A stretch of DNA of 64,000 nucleotides from Gammaproteobacteria bacterium (GCA_024234975.1 JACKNH010000014.1:22663-86662), one strand, 5' to 3'. Counted from the stretch's first letter, positions 43,229 to 53,345 are shown. The notes: generated by a model not told the origin, from the sequence alone. Translations and numbers: made by a program.

Positions 43229-44512
43229 ATGCCAATCAGCCATGCTACTGCGAGAGGGATCTTTTGCGTGACAGTCGTACTGGCGGGACTTGCGACCGCC
43301 AATACAATCACCGTTGCGGCCGCACAGACCGGGCATACAGAACATTCCCATCAACGGGTATCCGAGGATACGTCGTTGACATTGCGATCAGCGGTTGAAC
43401 AGGCGCTGGCGCATTATCCCGAATACCTGATGCTGGCAGCCTATGATCAACAGGCGGGTGACCTGCGAGCTTATGGCGCCGGGCTGTTGTCGGGCGCGCC
43501 ATCGGTTGCCATGCGTTACCAGAGTGATGCCGCGACCGGCAGCAACGGGTTGCGCGAATATGAAGTGGGATTGAATCTGCCGCTGTGGAACCCCGGCCAA
43601 CGCGCCGCGGCACGCAACCTGGGCGGAGCCGCTACCGACCAGGCCGCCGCCCGACAGGCAATGATGATCTGGCAGGTCGCCGGGGAAGTACGCACGGCAT
43701 TGTGGGATATCGCGGTGGCGCAGAACGCGTTGAATGCCAGCCGTGACGGCCTGGCGGTCGCCGAGCGCGTGGCCGACAGTGTCACCCGTCGCTATGAAGC
43801 CGGTGATATTCCGCGTTCCGATACCTTGCTCGCTGCCGCCGCGGTTCTTGAGCAACAGTCAGATGTGGTTGACAAGGAAGCACTGCTGGTTGATGCCGAG
43901 CGTGGTTATTACGTCCTGACCGGCGTTCCGATGCGTCCCGCCTTCGAGCTCGAAACGTTGGCCGATATCGAAACGCTGCCACCGGATCATCCCGGCATGG
44001 CGCTTGCCGAAGCGGAGATCGCGCAGGCTCAGGCGCAATTGTCGCTGCAACGGAAATCGGTGCGCGGCAACCCCAGTCTGCAGATTGGCCCACGACGTGA
44101 ACGATCCGTTACCGGTGGGCCCAACGACGACAGTATCGGGGTAACGCTGCAAATTCCGTTTGGCGGTTCCAGAAGCACGCGCGCGCAGACTTCAACCACC
44201 GCCCTGGCACTGGCCCAGGCCGAGGCTGATCGCCTGCGTCGCCTGCGCGAATATGAACTTGCCTTACATGAAGCGCACCACAGTCTGGATGCCTACTCGA
44301 ATATGGCGGAACTTGCCGCCGAGCGGGCCAAGCTGGATGAAACCCATGCCGCGATGGCCCGCACGGCATTCAACCAGGGTGAATTGCCGCTGGTTGAATA
44401 TCTGCGCTTTGAACAGGCCGCCGTCGCCAGTCGAACCGAAGCCAGCCGCCTCGCGCTGCTGGTCAAACGCACCGTTGCTGAAGTGAACCAGGCCGCAGGG
44501 ATACTGCCATGA
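43229..44512 (+). CDS. Outer-membrane efflux protein (TolC/CzcC family)
   Basis: A 427-residue outer-membrane channel of a tripartite metal efflux pump. Signal peptide residues 1-33 (ARGIFCVTVVLAGLATANT) are followed by a short His-containing stretch, GHTEHSHQ, and the OEP repeats (LTLRSAVEQALAHYPEYLML; ADRLRRLREYELALHEAHHSL; AFNQGELPLVEYLRFEQAA). ATG 43229 with GGA upstream is preferred; a GTG at 43214 would add five residues but lies against the GGAG it would need. It overlaps the adaptor gene by 4 bp. Confidence 0.9.
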   Translation: MPISHATARGIFCVTVVLAGLATANTITVAAAQTGHTEHSHQRVSEDTSLTLRSAVEQALAHYPEYLMLAAYDQQAGDLRAYGAGLLSGAPSVAMRYQSDAATGSNGLREYEVGLNLPLWNPGQRAAARNLGGAATDQAAARQAMMIWQVAGEVRTALWDIAVAQNALNASRDGLAVAERVADSVTRRYEAGDIPRSDTLLAAAAVLEQQSDVVDKEALLVDAERGYYVLTGVPMRPAFELETLADIETLPPDHPGMALAEAEIAQAQAQLSLQRKSVRGNPSLQIGPRRERSVTGGPNDDSIGVTLQIPFGGSRSTRAQTSTTALALAQAEADRLRRLREYELALHEAHHSLDAYSNMAELAAERAKLDETHAAMARTAFNQGELPLVEYLRFEQAAVASRTEASRLALLVKRTVAEVNQAAGILP

Positions 44513-45621
44513 AAATGATACCGAGATTGCTCCCCTTTTTACTGCTGACCACGCTGGTCGATGCGTATGCCTCTGGCATCGCCGCGGAATTGCCGGTCGA
44601 TCAGGCGTCCGCCGCGAGATTGGGCATCGCGACCGCCAGGTCAGAACCCGTCAGTGAACTGGTGCTGACCAATGCGCCCGGCCGGATTGTGATCCCGCCG
44701 TCGCAGCTGGTCGCGGTGACCGTACCGGTCAGCGGCATTCTTGCCGCGGCCAATGTAGCCACCGGCGATAACGTCAGTGCCGGCGATGTGCTGGGCACGC
44801 TGCACAGCCCGGATTTCATCGCCCTGCAACGTGACTTTGCCGAAGCTTCCGCGGCCCGGCAGCTCGCACGGGCGCAGCTGGAGCGGGATCGCGGTTTGTT
44901 CGACCAGGGCATCATCTCCAGGCGCCGTCTGGATGAAACCACCGCCGACGGCGCGTCGGCCGATATGCGTTTCCAACAGGCTCGCCAGATGCTGACGCTG
45001 TCCGGCATGGACGATGCCGCGTTAGCGAAGCTTGCGGCCAGCCAGCGTCTGGAGCCGACGTTGACGCTGCGCGCACCTATCGCCGGGGCCATCGTCAGCC
45101 AGTTGGCGGAAGTCGGCGCCGAAGTGCCGGCGATGGCAGCGGTTTACCGGATTGCCGATTTGTCGACGCTGTGGGTGGAAGTCAATGTGTCGCCGATGGA
45201 CGCGGGAAATATCAAACCGGGGATGGAAGTCCGGATTGGCGGCGACGATACCTTGCGCGGCCGCGTGTTGCAGGTTGGCAGCGTGGTGGATCAGCAGGCG
45301 CAAACCGTGATGGTTCGCGCCCAGATCATGCCGGCGCCGCAGACCTTGCGCGCGGGACAGTTTGTCTCGGCCGAAATCGTCGCCAAGGCCGCACGCCCGG
45401 CGATGTCAGTGCCGGTGCAGTCAGTGGTGCGCAATGGCGGCAAGACCTACGTGTTCACCGCGGGAGGTGGCGGTTTTCAGGTGCTGCCGGTCAATGTCCT
45501 CGCCAACGATGGCGGCCGGGTCTATATCGAAGCCGGTTTCAGTCCCGGGGCAAACGTCGTTGTTGATGGCGTCGCGGCACTGAAAGCCATCTGGCTGGCC
45601 GATGAGGACGGAGCAGAATAA
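44509..45621 (+). CDS. Periplasmic adaptor subunit of heavy-metal RND efflux pump
   Basis: A 370-residue HlyD/CusB-CzcB-type membrane fusion protein. Signal peptide residues 1-24 are followed by the lipoyl-like half GNVSAGDVLGTLHSPDFIALQ, coiled-coil hairpin residues about 115-165, PTLTLRAPIAGAIVSQLAEVG, and beta-barrel segments VEVNVSPMDAGNIKPGMEV and AGQFVSAEIVA. It links the RND pump to the outer-membrane channel. No N-terminal metal-binding Met cluster like that of CusB is obvious. ATGA overlap with the channel gene and 2 bp to the pump gene mark a tight operon. Confidence 0.92.
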   Translation: MKMIPRLLPFLLLTTLVDAYASGIAAELPVDQASAARLGIATARSEPVSELVLTNAPGRIVIPPSQLVAVTVPVSGILAAANVATGDNVSAGDVLGTLHSPDFIALQRDFAEASAARQLARAQLERDRGLFDQGIISRRRLDETTADGASADMRFQQARQMLTLSGMDDAALAKLAASQRLEPTLTLRAPIAGAIVSQLAEVGAEVPAMAAVYRIADLSTLWVEVNVSPMDAGNIKPGMEVRIGGDDTLRGRVLQVGSVVDQQAQTVMVRAQIMPAPQTLRAGQFVSAEIVAKAARPAMSVPVQSVVRNGGKTYVFTAGGGGFQVLPVNVLANDGGRVYIEAGFSPGANVVVDGVAALKAIWLADEDGAE

Positions 45622-45623
45622 GC

Positions 45624-48600
45624 ATGGCACGCCTGATCGAATTCGCGCTGAGCCAACGTCTGCTGGTCCTGCTGGCGGTCGTGCTGCTGGGTGGTTTCGG
45701 CTACCGTGCGTTCCAGCAATTGCCCATCGATGCGTTTCCGGACGTCTCGCCCACGCAGGTGAAGATCATCATCAAGGCGCCGGGAATGACACCGGAGGAA
45801 GTCGAAACTCGAATCACCGCGCAGGTTGAAGTCGAGCTGCTCGGCATTCCGCGCCAGGTGATGCTGCGCTCCACGACCAAGTATGCGTTGACGGATATCA
45901 CGTTGGACTTCGAGGAAGGGACGGACATCTTCTGGGCGCGGCAGCAGGTGGCCGAGCGCCTCAATGGCATCTGGGACAATCTGCCCGACGATATCCAGGG
46001 CGGCATCGCGCCGATGACCACACCCCTGGGCGACATGTTCATGTTCACGGTGGACGGGCCGTTGCCGTTGATGGAGCGTCGCACGTTGCTCGAGTGGGTG
46101 ATCCGTCCTGCGTTGCGCACCGTACCGGGCGTTGCCGACGTCAACGTACTCGGCGGCTTTGCGCGCAGCTTCGAAGTGGTACCGGACCCGGTACGACTCG
46201 CCGCGGTGGGTCTGGATACCCTGCAACTGAGCGCGGCGATCGAAGCCAACAACCGAAACGACGGCGCCGGTCGCCTCAATGAAGGTGAGGAAACACTGCT
46301 GGTGCGCGCCGAGGGTCGCATCCGAACCCTGGATGACCTGCGCGCGCTGGTCATCGATCAACGCGCGGGCCAACCCATCACGGTGGGAGATGTCGCGCTG
46401 GTACGTGTCGGTGAGCTGACCCGTTATGGCGCGGTGACGCAAGACGGCAAAGGTGAGGCGGCTGAAGGTTTGATACTGGGGTTACGCGGCGCAAATGCCC
46501 GGGAGTTGATCGCCGGCGTTGAAGCGAAGCTTGGCGATGTACGTACCGCGCTGCCCGACGGCATCGAAGTCAACGTGTTCTATGACCGCAGTAACCTGGT
46601 CGAACGCGCAGTCTCCACCGTTGCGCATGCATTGGGCGAAGCCGTGGTGCTGGTATTGATCCTGCTGGTCCTGTTCCTTGGCAACGTGCGCGCCGCATTG
46701 ACGGTCGCGGTGGTGCTGCCGCTGGCCGCGCTGATGACATTCATCATGATGCGGGCCACCGGCCTGTCTGCCAACCTGATGAGTCTGGGTGGGCTCGCCA
46801 TCGCCATCGGTATGTTGGTGGACGCGGCGGTCGTGGTTGTCGAAAACATCGAGACACATATCAGTCATCACCAGCAGCACGGTCGCCTGCCTCGCCTGCA
46901 CGTGATTTACCGGGCGGTCGTCGAGGTGGCGGTGCCGGTAACTTCGGGCATCGGCATTATCATCATCGTCTTCCTTCCGTTGCTGTCCATGCAGGGCCTG
47001 GAGGGCAGGTTGTTCTCACCGGTCGCCCTGACAATCATCTTCGCGCTCAGCGGATCGCTGCTGCTGTCGCTGACGGTGATCCCGGTATTGGCATCCTATG
47101 TAATCAAATCGGGTGCGCATGCCGAACCGTGGCTGCCACGCAAATTGCAGGCGGCGTATCGGCCATTGCTCGCCTGGTGTCTGCAACACTCGCGCACCGT
47201 GGTCATCAGCGCCTGCGTTGCGTTGGTGCTGACTCTGGGTTTGTACCCCTTCCTCGGCAAAACATTCATGCCGACCATGGATGAAGGCGACATCATCATT
47301 CAGCTGGAAAAGATTCCGTCGATCACGCTGCAGGAATCGGTCGCGCTGGATCAGCGTATTGAAGCGGAAATTCTCAATCAGGTGCCGGAAGTCACCCGCA
47401 TCGTCGCACGCATGGGATCCGATGAAATCGGTATGGACCCGATGGGTTTGAACGAGTCCGACGTATTCCTGGTCCTGCAGCCGCCGGAGCAATGGCGCAG
47501 CCCGGACAAGAATGATGTCATCGAGGCAATTCGTGAAGTGCTGGATCAGTTTCCCGGTGTCGCCTACGGCTTTACCCAGCCCATCGAGATGCGGACTTCG
47601 GAAATGCTGACCGGTGTGCGTGGCGACGTGGCCATCAAGTTGTTCGGCGCCGACCTCGAGGAACTCGGTAACTATGCCGAACGCATAGGCCAGATCCTGC
47701 GTACCGTCGACGGCGCCGAGGATGTTTTCGTCAGTCGCAATGAAGGTGTCCAGTACCTGACATTGTCGATGGATCAGCAGCATGCCGGTCGCCTTGGCCT
47801 GCACGTTGACGATTTGCAGCGTCAGTTGCGGACCCAGCTTGAAGGCGTGCCTGTCGGCATCGTGCAGGAGGGCATTGCGCGGACGCCGATATTGATGCGT
47901 GCCGGTGAGCAGATCCGGAATTCAGTCGCAGGGCTGGAACGGTTGCCGGTAGTTCTTCCTGATGGTGGCAGTGCCCCGCTGAACACGCTGGCGCAAATCG
48001 AGCGCATCGAAGGGGTGGTCGCGGTAGCGCGTGAACGGGGTCAGCGCTTCACGGTGATTCGCACCAACGTCAACGGTCGCGATCTGGTCGGCTTCGTCGA
48101 TGAAGCGCGCGCACGCGTGGCAGCCGAAATCGACCTGCCGGCGGGCTATTATCTGGAATGGGGCGGCCAGTTCGAAAACCAGCAGCGGGCGGCGGCCAGG
48201 CTGACCCTGGTGGTGCCGATCGCGATCGGCTTGATCTTCCTGTTGTTGTTCCTGACTTTCGGCTCGGTGCGGCAGGCATTGCTGGTGTTGACCAACGTAC
48301 CGTTCGCCATCATCGGTGGCGTCATCAGCTTGTGGCTGGCACGCGAGTACCTGTCGGTACCGGCGTCGGTCGGTTTCATCGCTTTGCTCGGTATCGCGGT
48401 GCTGAACGGTGTGGTCATGGTGACCTATTTCAACCAGCTGCGCAGTCGTGGGCTGCCGATCGAGCAGGTGGTCGTCGAAGGCGCGGCGCGCCGACTGCGT
48501 CCGGTATTGATGACGGCAAGCATCGCCGCGTTCGGCCTCGTGCCGTTGTTGTTCGCTAACGGTCCGGGTTCGGAAATCCAGCGGCCGCTCGCCATCGTGG

Positions 48601-48686
48601 TCATCGGCGGGTTGATTTCAGCGACCGCGCTGACCTTGATCCTGTTGCCCATTCTGTATCGCCGCTTCGGAGCGCTTGATGACTGA
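45624..48686 (+). CDS. Heavy-metal efflux RND permease (HME family, CusA/CzcA-like)
   Basis: A 1020-residue proton-driven exporter of metal cations. Twelve membrane helices in the RND pattern and large periplasmic loops. The fourth helix reads NLMSLGGLAIAIGMLVDAAVVVVENIE; the LGG-AIAIG-DAA form resembles Cu/Ag-type pumps, while VEN and the periplasmic GMDPMGLNESDVFLVL segment resemble Zn/Co/Cd-type ones. The substrate therefore remains open. Third gene of the operon; its last 8 bp overlap the DUF3240 gene. Confidence 0.95.
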   Translation: MARLIEFALSQRLLVLLAVVLLGGFGYRAFQQLPIDAFPDVSPTQVKIIIKAPGMTPEEVETRITAQVEVELLGIPRQVMLRSTTKYALTDITLDFEEGTDIFWARQQVAERLNGIWDNLPDDIQGGIAPMTTPLGDMFMFTVDGPLPLMERRTLLEWVIRPALRTVPGVADVNVLGGFARSFEVVPDPVRLAAVGLDTLQLSAAIEANNRNDGAGRLNEGEETLLVRAEGRIRTLDDLRALVIDQRAGQPITVGDVALVRVGELTRYGAVTQDGKGEAAEGLILGLRGANARELIAGVEAKLGDVRTALPDGIEVNVFYDRSNLVERAVSTVAHALGEAVVLVLILLVLFLGNVRAALTVAVVLPLAALMTFIMMRATGLSANLMSLGGLAIAIGMLVDAAVVVVENIETHISHHQQHGRLPRLHVIYRAVVEVAVPVTSGIGIIIIVFLPLLSMQGLEGRLFSPVALTIIFALSGSLLLSLTVIPVLASYVIKSGAHAEPWLPRKLQAAYRPLLAWCLQHSRTVVISACVALVLTLGLYPFLGKTFMPTMDEGDIIIQLEKIPSITLQESVALDQRIEAEILNQVPEVTRIVARMGSDEIGMDPMGLNESDVFLVLQPPEQWRSPDKNDVIEAIREVLDQFPGVAYGFTQPIEMRTSEMLTGVRGDVAIKLFGADLEELGNYAERIGQILRTVDGAEDVFVSRNEGVQYLTLSMDQQHAGRLGLHVDDLQRQLRTQLEGVPVGIVQEGIARTPILMRAGEQIRNSVAGLERLPVVLPDGGSAPLNTLAQIERIEGVVAVARERGQRFTVIRTNVNGRDLVGFVDEARARVAAEIDLPAGYYLEWGGQFENQQRAAARLTLVVPIAIGLIFLLLFLTFGSVRQALLVLTNVPFAIIGGVISLWLAREYLSVPASVGFIALLGIAVLNGVVMVTYFNQLRSRGLPIEQVVVEGAARRLRPVLMTASIAAFGLVPLLFANGPGSEIQRPLAIVVIGGLISATALTLILLPILYRRFGALDD

Positions 48687-48996
48687 TCTCTCCCGGAATT
48701 TCCACCAGGTCCTGGTCGTATTGACGGTGCCCGGCGAACTTGAAGAAGCCATCGTCGATTGGCTGCTGGAACATGGTCCAGGCGGTTTCACTACCTGCCC
48801 GGTGCGCGGCCACGGTGCGGATGCTGCGCGTCTCACGCTGGCCGAGCAGGTCAGCGGTCGTCAGCGTCGCTTGCAATTCCAGGTGCAGATCGATGGCGAA
48901 GCCTGCAGCAGTTTCCTGAGCGGGTTGCGCGCATCGTTGCCCGGTGCGGACATCCACTACTGGGTCCTGCCCGTGTTGGGAGGCGGTTCACTCTGA
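48679..48996 (+). CDS. DUF3240 family protein
   Basis: A 105-residue protein (MTDLSRNFHQVLVVLTVPGE...) with the DUF3240 pattern: VLTVPGELEEAIVDWLLEH, a PGGFTTCPVRGHG turn and a C-terminal IHYWVLPV strand. It resembles PII-like folds and typically follows CzcA-type pumps; a regulatory or metal-sensing role is suspected but not shown. ATG 48679 overlaps the pump gene by 8 bp, so translation is coupled. Confidence 0.88.
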   Translation: MTDLSRNFHQVLVVLTVPGELEEAIVDWLLEHGPGGFTTCPVRGHGADAARLTLAEQVSGRQRRLQFQVQIDGEACSSFLSGLRASLPGADIHYWVLPVLGGGSL

Positions 48997-49085
48997 TCGT
49001 TGGACGATGATCGTTCCCGGCGTGTTCACGTTGTCCGCGCCAGTCGTTGTATGCTGGGCGCCGGTTTCGACGGGTCCGACGCGGT

Positions 49086-50798
49086 ATGAAGCTGCGCAAC
49101 TACTTTCCCATCCTGACCTGGTCCCGCAGCTATGATCTGCGCACAGGTATCGACGATCTCATTGCGGCGTTCATTGTCACGATTCTGTTGATTCCGCAGG
49201 CATTGTCGTATGCGCTGCTGGCCGGCATGCCCGCCGTCACCGGTCTTTACGCCAGCATTGCGCCACTGCTGATCTATGCATTGTTCGGCAGCAGTCGGGT
49301 ACTCGTGGTAGGCCCGGCCGCCGTGGTGTCATTAATGACTGCATCGGCGATCGGCGACGTCCTGCAGCCCGGTACGCCCGGCTATATTGCTGCCGCGCTG
49401 GCCTTGGCGGTCATGTCCGGCATGATTCTGTTGCTGATGGGCATTTTCCGCCTGGGGTTTCTTGCCAACTTCATCAGCCATCCCGTTGTCACGGGTTTCA
49501 TGTCCGCATCCGCATTACTGATTGGCGCAGGTCAGTTGCCGTCGCTGCTCGGATTGAGTGTCACGGGTACGGACTTCGTCAGCCTCGCCAATGGTGTGCT
49601 GCATGCCGGGCCACCAAATCCGGTCACCATGATGCTGGGTGTCGGCGCCATGTTATTGATGGTGTTCATGCGCTATGGCGCTCGCTTGATTGCGAGAGTG
49701 TTGCGGTTGTCCCGCGGAGCGGTTTCGCTGCTGGTGAAACTGGGACCGGTGCTTGCCGTCGTTGTCACGACACTGCTGGTCTCCTGGCTCGGCCTGGAAG
49801 TGCAAGGTGTCGCTATCGTTGGTGCAGTCCCGACGGGTCTGCCGAGCCTGCAACCACTGCCGGTCGATGTTGCCGTATATCGCGACCTGGCGGGATCGGC
49901 CGTATTGATTGGCGTCATCGGATTCGTGGGCTCGATTTCCATGGCCCAGACGCTGGCCGCGCGAAAACGCCAGCGCATCGATCCCAACCAGGAATTGATC
50001 GGGCTGGGCGCCGCCAATATCGCGTCCGGATTCACCGGGGGCTTCCCGATTTCCGGCGGCTTCGCCCGGTCTGTGGTCAATTACGACGTCGGCGCCCGGA
50101 CACCCGCCGCCGGCGCAATGACCGCAGTCGGACTCGCCATTGTCTCGTTTTACCTGACGCCCTGGCTGTATTACCTGCCCAAGGCCACACTGGCGGCGAC
50201 CATCATCGTCGCCGCATCTTCATTGATCGAGCCGGCGGCATTCAGGCAGACATGGCGTTTTTCAAAGCCGGATTTCACGGCGATGGTGGCAACCGCGGTG
50301 GGCACACTGGCGCTGGGTGTGGAACTTGGAATCGCTGTCGGGGTGGCGTTGTCGTTGCTGTTGCTGCTGTACCGGACCAGTCGCCCCCACTGCGCGGTGG
50401 TGGGTCAGGTGCCGGGGTCCGAGGAATTCAAGAATATCGCGCGCCACGACGTCATCACGCATCCGCATATCATCACGCTGCGCATGGACGAGAGCCTCTA
50501 CTTCACCAATGCCCGCTTCATCGAGGACCGGGTATCGGCGTTGGTCGCTGAACGCCCACAGGTCGAACATTTCGTGCTGATGTGTACTGCGGTCAACGAT
50601 ATCGACGCCAGCGGTCTGGACAGTCTGGAAGCGATCAACGAGCGCCTGCGTGATGCCAATGTCACGTTTCACCTGTCGGCGGTGAAAGGCCCGGTGATGG
50701 ACAAGCTGGAACGAACGGATTTCCTGAGGCACCTGACCGGCCAGGTGTTTTTCAGTCAGTATGAGGCGGTACAGTCGTTGACGCAGTCAGCGGACTGA
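49086..50798 (+). CDS. SulP-family anion transporter with STAS domain
   Basis: A 571-residue inner-membrane transporter of sulfate, bicarbonate or related anions. The N-terminal SulP core shows DLIAAFIVTILLIPQALSYALLAGMPAVTGLYAS and VGPAAVVSLMTASAIG; about 12-14 helices follow (GGFPISGGFARSVVNYDVGA, LYYLPKATLAATIIVAASS). The C-terminal STAS domain (from about residue 440) has FTNARFIEDRVSALV and MCTAVNDIDASGLDSLE. ATG 49086 starts at the family N-terminus. It is separate from the metal operon (89 bp gap). Ends 4 bp from the convergent diguanylate cyclase gene. Confidence 0.92.
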   Translation: MKLRNYFPILTWSRSYDLRTGIDDLIAAFIVTILLIPQALSYALLAGMPAVTGLYASIAPLLIYALFGSSRVLVVGPAAVVSLMTASAIGDVLQPGTPGYIAAALALAVMSGMILLLMGIFRLGFLANFISHPVVTGFMSASALLIGAGQLPSLLGLSVTGTDFVSLANGVLHAGPPNPVTMMLGVGAMLLMVFMRYGARLIARVLRLSRGAVSLLVKLGPVLAVVVTTLLVSWLGLEVQGVAIVGAVPTGLPSLQPLPVDVAVYRDLAGSAVLIGVIGFVGSISMAQTLAARKRQRIDPNQELIGLGAANIASGFTGGFPISGGFARSVVNYDVGARTPAAGAMTAVGLAIVSFYLTPWLYYLPKATLAATIIVAASSLIEPAAFRQTWRFSKPDFTAMVATAVGTLALGVELGIAVGVALSLLLLLYRTSRPHCAVVGQVPGSEEFKNIARHDVITHPHIITLRMDESLYFTNARFIEDRVSALVAERPQVEHFVLMCTAVNDIDASGLDSLEAINERLRDANVTFHLSAVKGPVMDKLERTDFLRHLTGQVFFSQYEAVQSLTQSAD

Positions 50799-50802
50799 GT
50801 GA

Positions 50803-52524
50803 TCAGGCTTCGACTGGCGTCTCCGGCAGACAACGGTTACGGCCCTGTTCCTTGGCGGTGTACATGACTTCGTCCGCGCGTTCGAAAACGGTGGCTGCGG
50901 TATCGCCTTCGCGGAATTCGGCAACGCCGGCTGATACGGTAACGCCGACCGGCTCACCCTTGTAGTGGAAATGCATTTCCTGAATCGCCGCGCGTAACTG
51001 GTCGACGAGCGCAGTGGCTGCGACAAGCTCGGTCTCCGGCAGAATCAGCACAAACTCCTCACCACCGAACCGACAGAGATGATCACTGTCGCGAACGCGT
51101 GAACGCATCCGCTCCGCTACCGTTGCCAACACACGATCACCGGCGACATGACCGTAATTGTCATTAATGAGTTTGAAATGATCGACATCGATAACGGCCA
51201 GCGACAAGTGGCCGCCGTAGCGACGCCAACGATTCACTTCGGCATTCACGCGCTCTTCGTAACCCAGCCGATTGGGAACATTGGTCAGCGTATCAACCAG
51301 CGCGCGTGCATACTGATGCTCGAGATCCGAACGCAGCTGGCGGGTCTCGTTTTCCAATTCATGCATCTCGCCGGACAATGTATGCAACGCGGTTTCGGTC
51401 TGTGCCTGGCGCTCGGATTCCGAAGTGATGTACTGCGAAAAGCTTGCACTGATGGTGGAGATCTGTGAGTCGATGGCATCGCGCAGCTCGTTGATGTCAT
51501 TGCAAGTGCGCAGCGAATTCCGTGCACCGGAAAGGCTTTCGTCGATGGTTCGTTGCAGCGCCTGGCAGTCCTCGTTGCGCGAACTCTGCAAGCCGCGCGC
51601 GAGACTGATATGAATATCGACGTCCGCAAGGCGCTGGCAGATACGTTGCAGATAGTCGGTGGTTTCGCGCAGCTCATGACTGAGCTGTACGCGGGCTGCC
51701 TGGGTCAACTCGGTGATGGCCGTCAATGCTGTGTGGATCCGCTCGATAGTCACCTCGTCATTCAAGGTCTGCCGGATGAGCGTCGCGCGGTCCTGCAGCT
51801 CAGGTGGCATCTGCAGGCGGTCGAGCATCCGCAGCAGCGCGTGGCGGAACTCCTCCATGATCGAAGCCGGCGCCGCACCGGCGGCAGATGCGGAAAGCTG
51901 TTCGGTCAGTGTCGCGGCCAGTGCGCGGCTGGACTGCGCGACATCAACGGTTGTCGCCAGCGTGGCGATGCCGGCGCGCAGCGACTCGATCCGCGTACGA
52001 AGATGGGTCGGGGCCGGCGTGGTAGCCAATGCGTCGGCCAATGCCAGGTAGACGGAAACATGCGAGGAATTGCCTGCGCTTGCGCCATCACTTGCGGCTA
52101 GCAGCTCACAGCATTCCCTGACCAGCGCGAGCAGTTGGTCGGGGCTGGCGCTCGCCGCACGTTCCTGCAGCAAGGAAATGCGACCGGCCTCATGGTTGTG
52201 CCGGTTGAGTTCGGACAACAGTTCGCGAACGATGGCATCGCCAAGGTTATCCTGACCACGTACGGAACCCGCCAGGCCAACGATGCTGTCAATGCAACGC
52301 TCAATGAGTTCGTCGAGATCCTGATCGGTTCGCTTGGAACGAACCAGAGTGCCAAGATTTCTGAGATGCTCATCAAGGTCAGGCTCGGCACCTTGAAAAC
52401 TGAAGACGAGGCGCAGCACGCTGCGCTGCAGGCGCAGGACACGCTCGATCAAACGCCTGTCCCGACCATCAGATGTCGGCCGGAAGACGTTGCCACCTCT
52501 TGAGTTTCCTGGATATGTCGCCAC
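50803..52524 (-). CDS. Diguanylate cyclase (GGDEF) with long helical N-terminal region
   Basis: A 573-residue cytoplasmic protein making cyclic di-GMP from two GTP. The C-terminal GGDEF domain (about residues 400-565) has DVDHFKLINDNYGHVAGD, the active site RFGGEEFVLILPE and, five residues before GGEEF, RDSD, a complete I-site (RxxD) for product inhibition. The first 400 residues are predicted helical with coiled-coil stretches and no membrane helix or known sensor domain that I recognise. This may be a signal-integration or polar-localisation part. The frame has no alternative start that improves it clearly. Confidence 0.92.
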   Translation of the reverse strand: MATYPGNSRGGNVFRPTSDGRDRRLIERVLRLQRSVLRLVFSFQGAEPDLDEHLRNLGTLVRSKRTDQDLDELIERCIDSIVGLAGSVRGQDNLGDAIVRELLSELNRHNHEAGRISLLQERAASASPDQLLALVRECCELLAASDGASAGNSSHVSVYLALADALATTPAPTHLRTRIESLRAGIATLATTVDVAQSSRALAATLTEQLSASAAGAAPASIMEEFRHALLRMLDRLQMPPELQDRATLIRQTLNDEVTIERIHTALTAITELTQAARVQLSHELRETTDYLQRICQRLADVDIHISLARGLQSSRNEDCQALQRTIDESLSGARNSLRTCNDINELRDAIDSQISTISASFSQYITSESERQAQTETALHTLSGEMHELENETRQLRSDLEHQYARALVDTLTNVPNRLGYEERVNAEVNRWRRYGGHLSLAVIDVDHFKLINDNYGHVAGDRVLATVAERMRSRVRDSDHLCRFGGEEFVLILPETELVAATALVDQLRAAIQEMHFHYKGEPVGVTVSAGVAEFREGDTAATVFERADEVMYTAKEQGRNRCLPETPVEA

Positions 52525-52694
52525 CGGCGATGCCGTATGTTCGAGCCTATATAACCTCCCGCCCGTCAGTCATTACGCCAACAGGATCAGGGAGAAGCTT
52601 CGCGGGAACATTCCGGTCGAACACCTCGGACTGCGAGGTGCCGTTGACTACCGACCGGGTGGCACCAGCCATACCCGGTCGACATGGGATTGGC

Positions 52695-53345
52695 TCAGGG
52701 GGCTGCTGTCACGTGCCGGTTGCCCGCACGTTCCTTATCGACTAGAAAATCAATGACCTTTAACAATTCGCCATAACTGCCGGCGGCCGACCCGGAGGAG
52801 CGATACTTGCCGGCAATAATGACCGAGGGGACGCCGGAAATGCCGTAGGCGCGGCTGAGCTTTTTGGCGCGTTCGACCTTGCTGTCTACCGCCGGTGAGT
52901 TGTAGGCCTGACGGAATGCATCGGCAGAGGCACCCTGTGAGGCGACGAACTGGGCGATGGCATTTTCGTTTACGAGCGGCTTGCGGTCACGATGAATGGC
53001 ATCGAACAAAGGCTTGTGCAGCGCTTCGAGCCTGCCCATCGTTTCCAGCGCGTAGTACGCGCGGGCATGTATTTCCCAATTCGCTGAAAAAACCGCTGGA
53101 ATGCGCACGAGTTCGACATCGTCGGCCTTCTTCGCATCCCATTGCGACAGCAGGGGTTCGAATGAATAGCAATGCGGGCAGCCGTACCAGAACATTTCGA
53201 CAACTTCGATTTTGTCGCCGGTGCTGGTGCTCTGTGCAGGAGTCACTTCCTCGTATTGTTGCCCGAGGACATACTTTTCCTGGGCGAAACCAGCCACTGA
53301 CACCAGAGCGAGCAAGCCCGCCATCCACCGCAGATATTTAGCCAT
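52695..53345 (-). CDS. dsbA: Thiol:disulfide interchange protein DsbA
   Basis: Periplasmic oxidase introducing disulfides. 216 residues with a signal peptide (MAKYLRWMAGLLALVSVAGFA). The active site is FWYGCPHCYSFEP (CPHC, as in E. coli DsbA), the cis-Pro loop is GISGVPSVIIAGKYR, and the helical insert has YYALETMGRLEALHKPLF. ATG 53345 is chosen over GTG 53354. It is upstream of nothing on its strand for 170 bp; cytochrome c4 lies behind it, a frequent gammaproteobacterial pairing that suits c-type cytochrome maturation and periplasmic redox. Confidence 0.95.
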   Translation of the reverse strand: MAKYLRWMAGLLALVSVAGFAQEKYVLGQQYEEVTPAQSTSTGDKIEVVEMFWYGCPHCYSFEPLLSQWDAKKADDVELVRIPAVFSANWEIHARAYYALETMGRLEALHKPLFDAIHRDRKPLVNENAIAQFVASQGASADAFRQAYNSPAVDSKVERAKKLSRAYGISGVPSVIIAGKYRSSGSAAGSYGELLKVIDFLVDKERAGNRHVTAAP

